NCBI RefSeq assembly: GCF_029626175.1
Contig: NZ_JARUBM010000002.1
Location: 1,488,001-1,552,000, forward strand
DNA from: Micromonospora sp. WMMD1082
GTDB taxonomy: Bacteria; Actinomycetota; Actinomycetes; Mycobacteriales; Micromonosporaceae
Length of the DNA stretch: 64,000 nt
Reading direction: 5' to 3'
The position numbers and the translations under genes were made by a program. Below the pieces are notes generated by a model. The model searched no databases. It was not told the DNA's origin and worked only from the letters and a program-made list of their open reading frames with translations. The stretch's first letter is position 1. Every line of letters starts with the position of its first letter. Positions 43,277 to 52,526 of this stretch are shown here, one piece after another.

Positions 43277-43602
43277 CAACGAACCTCCCGCGCGGACAGA
43301 TGCGAAGGCGACCGTGACTGTCCAGCCGCGCGGGACTGTCCGGTGCGGCCAGAGCGTAACCCCAAATTCCGGCACCAAGATCCTCCAAGGCGCCCCGCAT
43401 CGTGAAGAAACCGCAGGTCAAGGGCACGTCTCCTGCTAACTCTCCTACTAAATCTCCTATCAACTCGGGGTTCCGCACTCGCGGACCGTCGGTGATCGTA
43501 GGCACACGGCACGCGACGCATCGATGTCGCGGGCCGCCAATCATCCGCTCAGACAGCCGCACCACTGGCGAGCATGATCCGACCGTTGCCGAGGAGGATG
43601 TG
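43277..43602. other. 326-base divergent spacer with tandem repeats
   Basis: It separates the minus-strand regulator from a plus-strand zinc-type gene. It contains three tandem 12-bp units at 43429-43464 and the ribosome-binding site GAGGAGG at 43591. The open frame extending across it from 43402 begins without a ribosome-binding site, so I treat this part as non-coding. Confidence 0.5.
43429..43464. repeat. Three 12-bp tandem repeats
   Basis: TCTCCTGCTAAC, TCTCCTACTAAA and TCTCCTATCAAC follow without gaps. They lie upstream of the XRE-DUF5753 gene (minus strand) and a plus-strand gene, where an operator is expected. Confidence 0.75.
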
Positions 43603-44451
43603 ATGACCGCCACCGGGTCACCGACATGGACCGTACGCCGTCGCCACTCGGCCGTGCCCGGCGTGGCACCGGCCTCGGTGACGCTCAGTCGTCCGGTCTC
43701 CCCTCGCGCCGATGCGGTGATTTGCGGCTTGCGGTTCTCGCCACTGTTCGTGCTGGCGGTGCAGGTCTACAGGGTGCACCAGCGGGATTGCGCTGGCCGG
43801 TGCCGGTCCTGCATGACCCAGACGTGCCGGTCGCGAGTGCACGCGGCGAGCGTCATCGCGGCGGCTGGAGTCGACCCGGCCGATGTCGACGTGCCCGCGC
43901 GGTGCGGCGGCTCTGGCCGACGAGGCCAGCAGCGTGGCACGAGTCTTGGCCACCGTTCACCCGTGCGGGTGGCGGTCGCCGGAGGTGTCCGGTCACGGCC
44001 TTCCCCCGAGTGTCGTGGCCGGACCCGGCCGTGCGGTTGGTCCGCCCGATCACGGCGCGACCAACCGCACGGCCGCAAGGCGTTCGTGGCGTCCCGTCCA
44101 CTCGCCTCGACCGAGGTCGAGTCCTGCGCGTCCGGCGAACTGGTGCGCCTGGCCGCCGCGAGCAATCCGTATCCGCTGTGCGGCTGGTTGTTCTGTCGCT
44201 GTGGGGCGCGGTTCTGCCGGTGGGGTTCGCTCGACTGGACGCGCGAGTACATGGCCCTGTGTGGGTGCCGGCTGCGGCCGATCGACGCGGGCGCCATCGA
44301 GCGCCGCGTGTACGCCGACGCGGCGAGGCTCGATCCGGCGTTGGCCGCCGGCTGCTGGACGGAAGCGCCTTCCGAGCTGCTGGCCCGTCTGTACGTCCGG
44401 ATTGAGGTTGGCGGGACGGTCGACGACGTGCGGTTCGTCCGGCGCACATAG
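43603..44451 (+). CDS. Zinc-ribbon-like protein, possibly frame-disrupted
   Basis: 282 residues if read through from the ATG at 43603, with GAGGAGG upstream. The first 100 residues (RDCAGRCRSCMTQTCRSR, a Cys-rich motif of small actinobacterial proteins) and the last 110 (LCGWLFCRCGARFCRW, MALCGCRLRPIDAGAIERR, resembling the zinc ribbon of recombinases) look coding in this frame. Between about 43895 and 44090 the residue composition is poor, while other frames look better (ALADEASSVARVLATVHP in the next frame). It may therefore be two genes or a decayed gene. Confidence 0.4.
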   Translation: MTATGSPTWTVRRRHSAVPGVAPASVTLSRPVSPRADAVICGLRFSPLFVLAVQVYRVHQRDCAGRCRSCMTQTCRSRVHAASVIAAAGVDPADVDVPARCGGSGRRGQQRGTSLGHRSPVRVAVAGGVRSRPSPECRGRTRPCGWSARSRRDQPHGRKAFVASRPLASTEVESCASGELVRLAAASNPYPLCGWLFCRCGARFCRWGSLDWTREYMALCGCRLRPIDAGAIERRVYADAARLDPALAAGCWTEAPSELLARLYVRIEVGGTVDDVRFVRRT

Positions 44452-44629
44452 GCCGCGCCCGCCGTCGCTGCCGGGGAGGGCGCGGCGGCGGGTGGCGCGG
44501 CTTCGCCCGGCATGCCTGGTACCGCACGGCACCCGTCCACGTAAACCCATGACTTCTCCGCTCGCTCGCCCCGCGGGGGGCCTGCGGAGTCGATACCCCT
44601 CAACAGCAGCCAGTGAAGGGATTCCCCCG

Positions 44630-46042
44630 GTGTCGTATCCGGTCGAAGAGTTGCAACGGTTCGGCTATCAGCAGGAGCTACGGCGGGCGCTGCGGTTTCG
44701 GGATTTGCTCGCGTACGGCTTGATCTTCATGGTGCCGATCGCCCCGATGGCGATCTTCGGTGTGGTGTTCTCCGCGTCGGGCGGCATGGTGGTCCTGGCG
44801 TACGCGATCGGCGTGGTAGCGCTGATCTTTACCGCGTTCTCGTACTCGCAGATGGTCAAGGCGTTCCCGCTGTCGGGCTCGGTCTACAACTACGTCGGCC
44901 GGGGCATCGGCGCCCCGGTCGGATTCGTGGCCGGCTGGGCGATCATGCTCGACTACATCCTCGTGCCGTCGCTGCTGTACCTGGTGGCCTCGGTCGCGAT
45001 GAACGCCACGCTGCCGGCGATCCCGGTGTGGGCGTGGCTGGTCGCCTTCGTCTTGGCGAACACGATCGTCAACTCGCTGGGCATCAAGATGACGGCCCGG
45101 TTCACCTGGATCATGTTGGCCGGCGAGCTGGTGGTGCTGTTCGTCTTCCTCGGCTTCGGCGCGTGGGCGATTGCCAGCGGCAAGGGCCGGTGGACGTGGG
45201 AACCGCTGTACAACCCGGACACGTTCGGCGTCTCGCTGGTGCTCGCCGCGACCGCCGTAGCTGTGCTCAGTTTCCTGGGCTTCGACGGCATCGCGATGCT
45301 GGCCGAGGAGGCGAAGGGCGGCTCACGGGTGATCGGCCGGGCGATGGCCGGAGCCCTGTTCGTGGCCGGTCTGCTGTTCATCGCCCAGACCTGGCTGGCC
45401 GCCGTCCTGACCCCGGACCCACAGGCCCTCATCGCCAACGGCGACGCGACAGGTACGGCGTTCTACGCCGCCGCCGAGGTCGCCGCCGGGCCGTGGCTGG
45501 CCACGCTGTGCGCGGTCGCGACCGCCATCGCCTGGGGACTGCCGGACTCGATGGTCGCGCAGGTGGCCATCTCCCGGCTGCTGTACGCGATGGCCCGCGA
45601 CAAGCAACTCCCGGGCTTCCTGGCTAAGGTGTCCCGCAAACGCAACGTGCCCCGCAACGCGATCCTGCTCGTCGCCGCCGTGTCCCTCGCCCTCGGCCTG
45701 TACATGAACAGCCGCGCCGACGGCATCTCGCTGCTGGCCAGCCTGATCAACTTCGGGGCTTTGACCGCATTCCTGCTGCTGCACCTGTCCGTGATCGTCT
45801 ACTACGTCATCCGCAAGCGCAGCGGCAACCTGTTCGCGCACCTGCTGATGCCGCTGATCGGCGGAACCATCCTCGGGTTCGTCGTGTGGAACGCCAACGT
45901 CGCGGCGCAGCGACTGGGGTTCGTGTGGATCGGACTCGGCGTCGTGGTGCTGATCGGCCTGTACGCCGCCGGGCGCAAGCCAGAGCTGTCCGGGTTTACC
46001 CCCGCGCAGCACAGCGGCGCCGCCGTGACCGAGAGGGTCTGA
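44630..46042 (+). CDS. APC-superfamily amino acid/amine permease
   Basis: 470 residues with about 12 membrane helices, e.g. LLAYGLIFMVPIAPMAIFGV and VVLIGLYAAG at the end. FSYSQMVKAFPLSGSVYNYV is the family's conserved first segment and FLGFDGIAMLAEEAK the central one. The GTG at 44630 has GAAGGG upstream. It is followed after 3 bases by an acetamidase/formamidase gene, so it probably imports an amide or amino compound for that enzyme. Confidence 0.9.
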   Translation: MSYPVEELQRFGYQQELRRALRFRDLLAYGLIFMVPIAPMAIFGVVFSASGGMVVLAYAIGVVALIFTAFSYSQMVKAFPLSGSVYNYVGRGIGAPVGFVAGWAIMLDYILVPSLLYLVASVAMNATLPAIPVWAWLVAFVLANTIVNSLGIKMTARFTWIMLAGELVVLFVFLGFGAWAIASGKGRWTWEPLYNPDTFGVSLVLAATAVAVLSFLGFDGIAMLAEEAKGGSRVIGRAMAGALFVAGLLFIAQTWLAAVLTPDPQALIANGDATGTAFYAAAEVAAGPWLATLCAVATAIAWGLPDSMVAQVAISRLLYAMARDKQLPGFLAKVSRKRNVPRNAILLVAAVSLALGLYMNSRADGISLLASLINFGALTAFLLLHLSVIVYYVIRKRSGNLFAHLLMPLIGGTILGFVVWNANVAAQRLGFVWIGLGVVVLIGLYAAGRKPELSGFTPAQHSGAAVTERV

Positions 46043-46045
46043 ACG

Positions 46046-47065
46046 ATGGGCGAGAAGCACACGTACATGCCGACCGAGAAGGACCTGTCGTACACGTTCG
46101 GCGGCCGGATGCCGCTGGCGCACCTGCGCTCCGGTGACGTGCTGTCCACCTACACCGAGGACTGCTTCGGCGGCGCGGTCACCACCGTGGACGACCTGCC
46201 GTCGAAGGTGTGCACCTTCCCGTACCTGAACCCGGTGACCGGGCCGTTCTTCGTCGAGGACACCGAACCCGGCGACACCCTGGCCGTCCATTTCCTGTCA
46301 ATCGTCCCGGCCCGCACGGTCGGCGTGTCCAGCACGTTCCCGCACTTCGGCGCGCTCACCTCAACGTCGCACACGGCCACGTTGCAGCCGCCGCTGGAGG
46401 AACGGGTGTGGCTGTACGACATCGACGTCGAGGCCGGCGTTGTGCGTTACCGCGCCCGAAACTCCGACTACACCGTGGACCTGCCCCTGGACCCGATGCA
46501 CGGCACGGTCGGCGTCGCCCCCGCCGGGTTCGAGGCTCGCAGCAGCATCACCTGCGACACCTACGGCGGGAACATGGACACCCCGGAGCTGCGGGCGGGC
46601 ACCACCTTGTACCTCGGGGTCAACGTGCACGGCGCGATGCTCGGCCTCGGCGACGGGCACGCCCGCCAAGGCGAAGGCGAGGCGAGCGGGGTCGCGGTCG
46701 AGGTCGCCATGCGCACCACCATCGCCGTCGAGGTCATCAAGGGCGCGCCGACCCCATGGCCGCGCATCGAGACCGACGACACGATCATGTCCGTCGGATG
46801 CGCCCGCCCCCTGGAAGACGCGTTCCGAATCAGCCACCACGACCTCGTCGGATGGACCGCCGAGCTGACCGGCCTGGACACCCTCGACGCCTACCAGCTC
46901 GTCGCGCAGGCGGGCACGGCACCGGTGGGCAACGTGTGCGACCCGAACTACACCATGCTCGCCGCCCTTCCCAAGCGAGTCCTGCGCGGCGCCGCTACCT
47001 ACGGCGGCGTCCACGAGCGGCTGCGTGCCATAGCTGATGTCGCGCCGGGGACCGGTGCGCCATGA
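46046..47065 (+). CDS. Acetamidase/formamidase family protein
   Basis: 339 residues of the FmdA/AmdA family: LRSGDVLSTYTEDCFGGAVT, GPFFVEDTEPGDTLAVHFLS, GTVGVAP-type loop, NVHGAMLGLGDGHARQGEGE and GNVCDPNYTMLAALPKR. The family hydrolyses short amides to ammonia and a carboxylate; the true substrate here is unknown. It sits between the permease and a GPP34 protein, overlapping the latter by 4 bases. Confidence 0.9.
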   Translation: MGEKHTYMPTEKDLSYTFGGRMPLAHLRSGDVLSTYTEDCFGGAVTTVDDLPSKVCTFPYLNPVTGPFFVEDTEPGDTLAVHFLSIVPARTVGVSSTFPHFGALTSTSHTATLQPPLEERVWLYDIDVEAGVVRYRARNSDYTVDLPLDPMHGTVGVAPAGFEARSSITCDTYGGNMDTPELRAGTTLYLGVNVHGAMLGLGDGHARQGEGEASGVAVEVAMRTTIAVEVIKGAPTPWPRIETDDTIMSVGCARPLEDAFRISHHDLVGWTAELTGLDTLDAYQLVAQAGTAPVGNVCDPNYTMLAALPKRVLRGAATYGGVHERLRAIADVAPGTGAP

Positions 47066-47850
47066 CCCTGTCCGTAACTGCTGACGAGGCCCGCCCCGTG
47101 CCCACAACGATCCGACTCGACCCCCGAGCGGCCCTGCCGCTGCACGCCGAGCTGTACCTGTTGGCCCACGACGACGACACCGGCGAGCTACTGATCAACC
47201 AGCAGTCCCTCGCGATCGGCTTGGCCGGGGCGCTGCTGCTGGAGTTGTCGCTCAAGGGGCACGTCGCGATCGGCTACGTCTACAACGAATTCAGCCGCGT
47301 TTGGCAGCCCCAACCGGGCCGGTTGACCGTTTGCCGGCCCGGCCCGGCCGGGAGCCTTCCGCTAGACGACGCGTTGGCGGCCGTCGAACGCACCGTGCGT
47401 ACCCAGCTCAGCGGGGACCAGCTCCGGGCGTGGCTGCGTTCGTTCGCCGCCACCGAGCTCTACGAGCGGGTCCAAGCCGCCCTGCTGGCCGTGGGGCTGC
47501 TGCAGCGCACTCAACGCCGCAGACTCGGGGGACTCGTCAAGACCGACATCTACCTGCCGGTCCACTACGGCTATGCCGTGCGCGCCCGCGCCCACGCGAA
47601 AGACGCGGTCGCCTACCACCAGCAGCGAGGCAAGCACCGGCATGCGGCGCCCGACGACCAATGCGTGGCCTTGTGCGGCCTGATCGCCGCGCTGGAGCTG
47701 GCGGAGTTCCTGTACGACGGCATGCCGACCCGGGAACTGACCCAGTGGCTGCGGCACGTCGTGACCGAGCACAAGAACCCGACCATCACCGCCGTGGTGC
47801 AAGCAGTCGACGCCGGCCGCGGCGATCTCGCCGTGGCCGCCATGGCGTGA
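47062..47850 (+). CDS. GPP34 (GOLPH3/VPS74-like) protein
   Basis: 262 residues. LPLHAELYLLAHDDDTGELL, AIGLAGALLLELSLKGHVAI and CVALCGLIAALELAEFLYDG fit the GPP34 family, known in eukaryotes as a phosphoinositide-binding Golgi adaptor and common but uncharacterised in actinomycetes. It has no membrane segment. The ATGA overlap places it in the permease-amidase operon. Why a lipid-binding-type protein is coupled to an amidase is not known. Confidence 0.88.
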   Translation: MTLSVTADEARPVPTTIRLDPRAALPLHAELYLLAHDDDTGELLINQQSLAIGLAGALLLELSLKGHVAIGYVYNEFSRVWQPQPGRLTVCRPGPAGSLPLDDALAAVERTVRTQLSGDQLRAWLRSFAATELYERVQAALLAVGLLQRTQRRRLGGLVKTDIYLPVHYGYAVRARAHAKDAVAYHQQRGKHRHAAPDDQCVALCGLIAALELAEFLYDGMPTRELTQWLRHVVTEHKNPTITAVVQAVDAGRGDLAVAAMA

Positions 47851-48021
47851 CACCCCGGTTCGCGCCCATGCCCACACATTCATCCTGGATCTGAGAGGCA
47901 GCCCCATGTGTACCCCTGGCGTACGGGTCGCCGCACATTACAAGCCGTCGCATCCCGGCAAAGGCGTTGCTCGGGTTCCTCGCACAGGCCCATCACACGG
48001 GAATCGAACGAGGTGACAGTT

Positions 48022-49251
48022 ATGGCCGCCATTGCCGATGTACACCTCACGCACGACGCTTCTTCCGCTGCCCGCCTGCCGTCTGGATCCGTCGGTGGGC
48101 AGCTGGCACCTAACGGCCGTGACTTACCCGAGCAACGTTCGGCCGCGGTGCCCGGGTGGTGTGCCGCCGCACCGCCTCCCAATCCGGCGGCACACCACCC
48201 TTTTACGGTGACCAGGTCGCTCAACCGGCCCCGTCCGGAACCGTCGGTGAAGGCGACCGGGCTGCGACTGCTACACGAACCTCCGACCGAGGCCCACCTG
48301 GACAAGCCCAGTGTCGCGCGAATCTACGATTATCTCCTTGGCTTCGCTCACAACTTTCAGGTCGACCGCGACGCCACCGACGCCGCCATCGCCGTCGTCC
48401 CCGGACTTGTTCACGCTGCCCGCGCCAATCGCGCCTTCCTGCGGCGCGCAGTCCAATATGCGCTTGCACAAGGAGTCCGGCAATTCCTTGACCTCGGCGC
48501 CGGCCTGCCCGCGGTTGGCGCTGTGCACACCATTGCCCATGAGGTAGACCCGGACGCTCGCGTGGTGTACGTCGACATCGATCCGATTGTCATCGCTCAC
48601 GCGCGTGCCACCGTACGCGGCCTAATGACAGTCGGGGTCCTCCACGCGGACATTCGCGACACCACGTTCATCCTCGACCATGCCGAGGTCCGCCGGCTCA
48701 TAGGCTTCCACGAACCCGTCGCGATCTTGCTCGCCTCCGTGCTGCACTTCGTCCCTGACGACGTTACCGGCGTGGTCGCCGCGCTGTGTCGGGTAATGGC
48801 TGCAGGGGGCTACATCGTCATCTCCCACGCCTGCAACTCGGAGGACGTATCTATGACGGACGCGATCCGCGAGTTGTACGGCAAGACGTCTACGCCAATC
48901 CACCCTCGCAGCCGGCAGCAGATACGGGGTCTTCTCGCCGGCCTCGACCTAGTTTCCCCCGACCCCCGCTCCCAGGAACCAGACGACCTGGTGCCCGTCA
49001 CCCGCTGGCGCCGGGACCTGGATGAGCTGGCGCTGCCGACAAGTGCAAGCGACAGTTCGCAAGTCGCCGGCCTACTTGCCGCCGTCGGCCACGCACCCCG
49101 CCTCACGACGGCTGTCGCGGTGGGTCACTCGAACCAAGGCGCTCCACCTCAGACGCACGACCTCTGTGTCAACCGGACCTGGGCGCCGCACGCATCGCGA
49201 ATACGGCACGAAGCTAATTGGGACCGCAACGATGACCGTGATACGACCTGA
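48022..49251 (+). CDS. SAM-dependent methyltransferase (DUF574 type)
   Basis: 409 residues. After a poorly conserved, proline-rich 90-residue N-terminus, the family domain begins at KPSVARIYDYLLGFAHNFQVDR. It continues with ANRAFLRRAVQYALAQGVRQ, FLDLGAGLP (SAM loop), VVYVDIDPI and VLHFVPDD. This family is common in actinomycetes near secondary metabolism genes. The ATG at 48022 has GAGGTG upstream. The last 45 residues are an unusual extension. Confidence 0.85.
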   Translation: MAAIADVHLTHDASSAARLPSGSVGGQLAPNGRDLPEQRSAAVPGWCAAAPPPNPAAHHPFTVTRSLNRPRPEPSVKATGLRLLHEPPTEAHLDKPSVARIYDYLLGFAHNFQVDRDATDAAIAVVPGLVHAARANRAFLRRAVQYALAQGVRQFLDLGAGLPAVGAVHTIAHEVDPDARVVYVDIDPIVIAHARATVRGLMTVGVLHADIRDTTFILDHAEVRRLIGFHEPVAILLASVLHFVPDDVTGVVAALCRVMAAGGYIVISHACNSEDVSMTDAIRELYGKTSTPIHPRSRQQIRGLLAGLDLVSPDPRSQEPDDLVPVTRWRRDLDELALPTSASDSSQVAGLLAAVGHAPRLTTAVAVGHSNQGAPPQTHDLCVNRTWAPHASRIRHEANWDRNDDRDTT

Positions 49252-49495
49252 ATCCCCACCGGCACCGGCTCAGTCAGGATGCCGCCCTACAGCCAGCTCT
49301 GTCCGCTCAGCACCGCCGGAAATTGACGAACCGCTGGACGCGAACCTCGGACCAACTGGCTTAGGAAGCCGGCACCCAGCAAGCGCCGAGAAACGCTACC
49401 ACCAAGTCGTAGGTGTAGATGCGGTGTTGTTTCTAAGCTTCGGCGACCATCGGCTGCTGCTATCCGGCGGCACCATTAGCCTCTACCTGCCAAAT

Positions 49496-50479
49496 TCACA
49501 CCTGCGCCCGGACGGCACTGGCAGGGTGGCCATTTACCAGCACGTGAATCGAGTCGTAGATCTTCATCGAGGACGCCACCAGCGCGTCGGTCAGCACATC
49601 CTCGTTGCGACGGTTAACGAGTATGACGACGCGGCCGACGTCCGGCTTGAGTACCCGCTTGAAGGACTCGGCCATCCTCGCGGCGAAATCCCGGTAGTCA
49701 CCGATGGACTGCTCATGCTCGCCCCACGGGGGGTCCGTGACGATCACATCGACGGTGCCAGTCTTCAGCGACGGCAACCGCAGCGCGTCCTCGCCGAGGA
49801 ACCGCACCTTGCGGGGTATTGGTGGTCGGAAGCTCTGCCGATGGCGGTCGAGTTCGATGTCGTTGTAGATGACAGATCGGGCGGGAGTATGCAGCCGTGC
49901 GCGGACCAGTGCACCACTCCCGGCGAACGGGTCCAAAAACACGTCGTCGGCACGGGGTTCACCGGCCGCGACAAGCAGGGCGGAAAGCTCCGGGGAGAGC
50001 GCTCCCCGGGCTTGGTGAGCGCCACGGCTCGGCAGCCGCTCGGCGAAGTACAAAACCGGCGACTCCCGGCGCCCGATGACCCAGAACTCGAGGCACTGGC
50101 CGCGGGGGGTGAGCCTCAGGCCGCTGGCCTGCAGGACCGCCCGTTCGAGAGCCCGGCGGGCGCCGGGGTCGGGCGAGACCAACTGTCCGTCGATGTGGTA
50201 CATCAGCCGGAATCCCGGGGACTTGGGGCTACGCAGCGATGGCAGGCCGCCGGCCAGTGCCGAGACAGACGGCCCGAGCCCTCGGCGCTTCGTTTCGGCA
50301 TGAACGAGAAATACGTTCTTGGCGTACGGAATGTCGTCGGCAGAGCGGATTCGGTCTCGGGTGTCGAATACCAGAGCACTGTCGTCGACATACCGGACCC
50401 GCATGTCCGCGAAGTCACCGTGAGCCACCTGCTCAACAAGCTCGGAAAGCCCCGCAGGGAATTGAATCAGATAGCGCAC
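49496..50479 (-). CDS. THUMP-type RNA methylase (UPF0020-like)
   Basis: 327 residues. The N-terminal half matches a THUMP-like RNA-binding part (VRYVDDSALVFDTRDRI, FRLMYHIDGQLVSPDP). The C-terminal Rossmann domain has FLDPFAGSGALV at 181-192 and VTDPPWGE at 247-254, typical of RNA guanine-N2 methylases. The GTG at 50479 is only 6 bases after a perfect TATAAT box, so the mRNA is likely leaderless. It is not part of the glycan cluster. Confidence 0.82.
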   Translation of the reverse strand: MRYLIQFPAGLSELVEQVAHGDFADMRVRYVDDSALVFDTRDRIRSADDIPYAKNVFLVHAETKRRGLGPSVSALAGGLPSLRSPKSPGFRLMYHIDGQLVSPDPGARRALERAVLQASGLRLTPRGQCLEFWVIGRRESPVLYFAERLPSRGAHQARGALSPELSALLVAAGEPRADDVFLDPFAGSGALVRARLHTPARSVIYNDIELDRHRQSFRPPIPRKVRFLGEDALRLPSLKTGTVDVIVTDPPWGEHEQSIGDYRDFAARMAESFKRVLKPDVGRVVILVNRRNEDVLTDALVASSMKIYDSIHVLVNGHPASAVRAQV

Positions 50480-50927
50480 CCCCTAATTATACGCGCAGGC
50501 TTTCCCCCGGGCAGAGCAGGGCGCACCTGGGGGACGGGGGAAGAAGCGGGTTGCTCAGGCGCTCGCGACAGCCCACCGCGTCGAGGCTCGCGGCGAGTCG
50601 ATGTGCCCCATGCGCAACCTCGCGGTAACGCTATGTGTTCGCAGGGCTTGATCCCGAGAGCGCCCCGCCGAAGCCGCAGCGACACCCCAGGGCGCCCGAC
50701 TCCCTGCAAAACGGCTCTCGGGCAACACGCAGCCGCAATCGACTACGTTCAGTTACGTACTCCTCATCGACAGCGATCTCCGCTAATATTCGTCGAGTCG
50801 GGACGAGGCGATGGCAAGCTCGACAACCGCGCGGAGGAGGCGCCCGTCCCGCCCCTCTGGATCATGTCGCATCGAGCGCCGACTGGGCGAAGACGTGGTT
50901 AATGCGTCCAATCACCGAGGAGCGACC
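50480..50927. other. 448-base divergent spacer at the cluster border
   Basis: The spacer separates the RNA methylase from the first glycosyltransferase. It has the TATAAT box for the minus gene and a plus-strand TAATAT at 50784-50789 that may be a -10 box for the glycosyltransferase. No coding sequence is convincing. The GTG at 50895 could extend the glycosyltransferase upstream. Confidence 0.5.
50486..50491 (-). promoter_or_regulatory. -10 box TATAAT for a leaderless mRNA
   Basis: On the minus strand TATAAT occupies 50491-50486, and the GTG start follows after 6 bases. That places transcription start at or next to the start codon. No clear -35 box is visible 17-18 bases upstream. Confidence 0.55.
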
Positions 50928-51725
50928 TTGCGGTTCAAAGTAGTAATGGCGGGCAGGGATTGTTTCCGCTTCGTCCCTCGCAGCCTGGAATCCGTGGCGG
51001 CGCAGCTCGATTCAGCTGTCGACGTCTGCGTAATCGACGACGCCTCGTTGGACGAGCGCCAGCCGGAGTTCATGCAGCGGTTCTGCCGAAATCATGCATG
51101 GACATTCATTCGGAACGAGGACCATCGGGGATCGCTGTATAACCACGTCGCCGCGGTCGACGCGTTGTCGCCGGAGCCAGAGGACGTTATCGTCTCCGTC
51201 GATGCCGATGACAGGCTCAGCGGCCCGGACGCTCTCGGCAAGGTACGTGCATACTATGACCACTTTCAGCCGCTTCTCACCTACGGCAGCTATGTGCCAG
51301 ACCCGGATGACTGGCGGGTCATGCCGGCGAAGCACCTGCCGGACGAGGTTATCGTCACCAACGCATACCGGGCGTTCTGTGCACGTGACACTGACGAGGA
51401 TCCGATCTGGTTCAACCACCTGCGGACGCTGAAGCATAGTCTGTTCGCCCGGCTTGACCCAGCCATCGACTTCATGCATTCCGACGGCTCATGGTTCAAG
51501 ACCTGCTACGACCTGGCTATCACTATCCCCGCCCTGGAAATGGCATCCGGCCGCCACCTGATGCTCCCCGAGGTGCTGTATATCTACACGCGTGACAATC
51601 CGAGCAGCGACTGCTACATCCACACGGACGCCATCGAACGTGACAAGGCCCGGATCTTCAGCCTTCAGCCGAAGGAACCATTGTTCGAGATCGTGGTTCC
51701 TCCCCAGATCGAGCGGCTGCCATGA
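50928..51725 (+). CDS. Family 2-type glycosyltransferase
   Basis: 265 residues from a TTG at 50928, with GAGGAG five to six bases upstream (a GTG at 50895 is the alternative). The GT-A fold is seen in VDVCVIDDASLDERQPEF, NHVAAVDALS and the metal site VSVDADDRL. The middle (LFARLDPAIDFMHSDGSWFK) and the C-terminus are typical of short family 2 enzymes. It should transfer a sugar in the cytoplasm. Its 3' end overlaps the convergent phosphatase-fold gene by 61 bases. Confidence 0.75.
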   Translation: MRFKVVMAGRDCFRFVPRSLESVAAQLDSAVDVCVIDDASLDERQPEFMQRFCRNHAWTFIRNEDHRGSLYNHVAAVDALSPEPEDVIVSVDADDRLSGPDALGKVRAYYDHFQPLLTYGSYVPDPDDWRVMPAKHLPDEVIVTNAYRAFCARDTDEDPIWFNHLRTLKHSLFARLDPAIDFMHSDGSWFKTCYDLAITIPALEMASGRHLMLPEVLYIYTRDNPSSDCYIHTDAIERDKARIFSLQPKEPLFEIVVPPQIERLP

Positions 51726-52498
51726 TGGCCACCCGCAGGGCGGCTCCCTACCTCGATTGTGACTCGGACCGGAAGGTGGTCGGAGCCCCGCACCGGCACG
51801 ACTGTGCTGTCCTTGGCGCAGACCTCGGTGCCGCCCAGCACATGGTCGAGTTGGGCCACTGGGCGCTTGGTCGGCCAGGTGCGGCCCCGGACCAGTGGAC
51901 GGTACGGCCGTGCGAGGTAGACGGTTGGCCGACACATGTTCAGGTCGCCGGCGATCACCGTAGGCAAACCGTCATCCCGAAGTACACGAACGAGGCGTCG
52001 AAGCTGCCGCGGGCCGTGTATGAGCCGGTGCGTGAGATGCACATTGACCAGCCGAGCGGTAACGCGCTCGTCCACGACGAGGTCGATGACTTGCGCAGCT
52101 CGTTGGCCCATGTCGCGCGGGGCGACCCCGAGCCACACCGGTTCTTGGACCACGAGCGGAATCCGGCTCAGCACCGCAAGTCCCCAGGCTCCCGGCTCAT
52201 CTGCCCTTCGGTCGGTGACGACACCGAGGTCGTACAGGCTCGTGTCGGCGAGCACGTCGAGCTCGGTGATATGCGGATAGCCGCACGTCACCGCGGCCTG
52301 CAGCGCGGCACTGTCGCCGCCGCGGGGTCGCCAGTTCTCTTGCACCAGGATGACCTCGGCTGCCAGGGCCTCCAAGACGGAAGGCATGGAGTAGAAGGCC
52401 CCGAGTGCATCCCGCCCGCAATGCGCATTGAGGGAGGCAAGGCGGAAAGCAACAGGTTCGGCTCCCGTCGAGCGGCTTCCCCTGGACGCGTACGTCAT
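51665..52498 (-). CDS. Endonuclease/exonuclease/phosphatase-fold protein
   Basis: 277 residues from the ATG at 52498, with GAGGTGGGGG upstream (an ATG at 52528 is possible). The family motifs are present in order: LNAHCG (N24), LVQEN (E54), VNVHLTH, IAGDLNM, LDHVLG and GSDHLPV. This fold includes sugar and lipid phosphatases as well as nucleases. In this setting a phosphatase acting on a sugar phosphate is plausible but not shown. It is the only minus-strand gene inside the operon region and is divergent from the first PhyH gene. Confidence 0.8.
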   Translation of the reverse strand: MTYASRGSRSTGAEPVAFRLASLNAHCGRDALGAFYSMPSVLEALAAEVILVQENWRPRGGDSAALQAAVTCGYPHITELDVLADTSLYDLGVVTDRRADEPGAWGLAVLSRIPLVVQEPVWLGVAPRDMGQRAAQVIDLVVDERVTARLVNVHLTHRLIHGPRQLRRLVRVLRDDGLPTVIAGDLNMCRPTVYLARPYRPLVRGRTWPTKRPVAQLDHVLGGTEVCAKDSTVVPVRGSDHLPVRVTIEVGSRPAGGHHGSRSIWGGTTISNNGSFG

Positions 52499-52526
52499 AT
52501 CAGCCCCCACCTCGGATGGACGAAGC

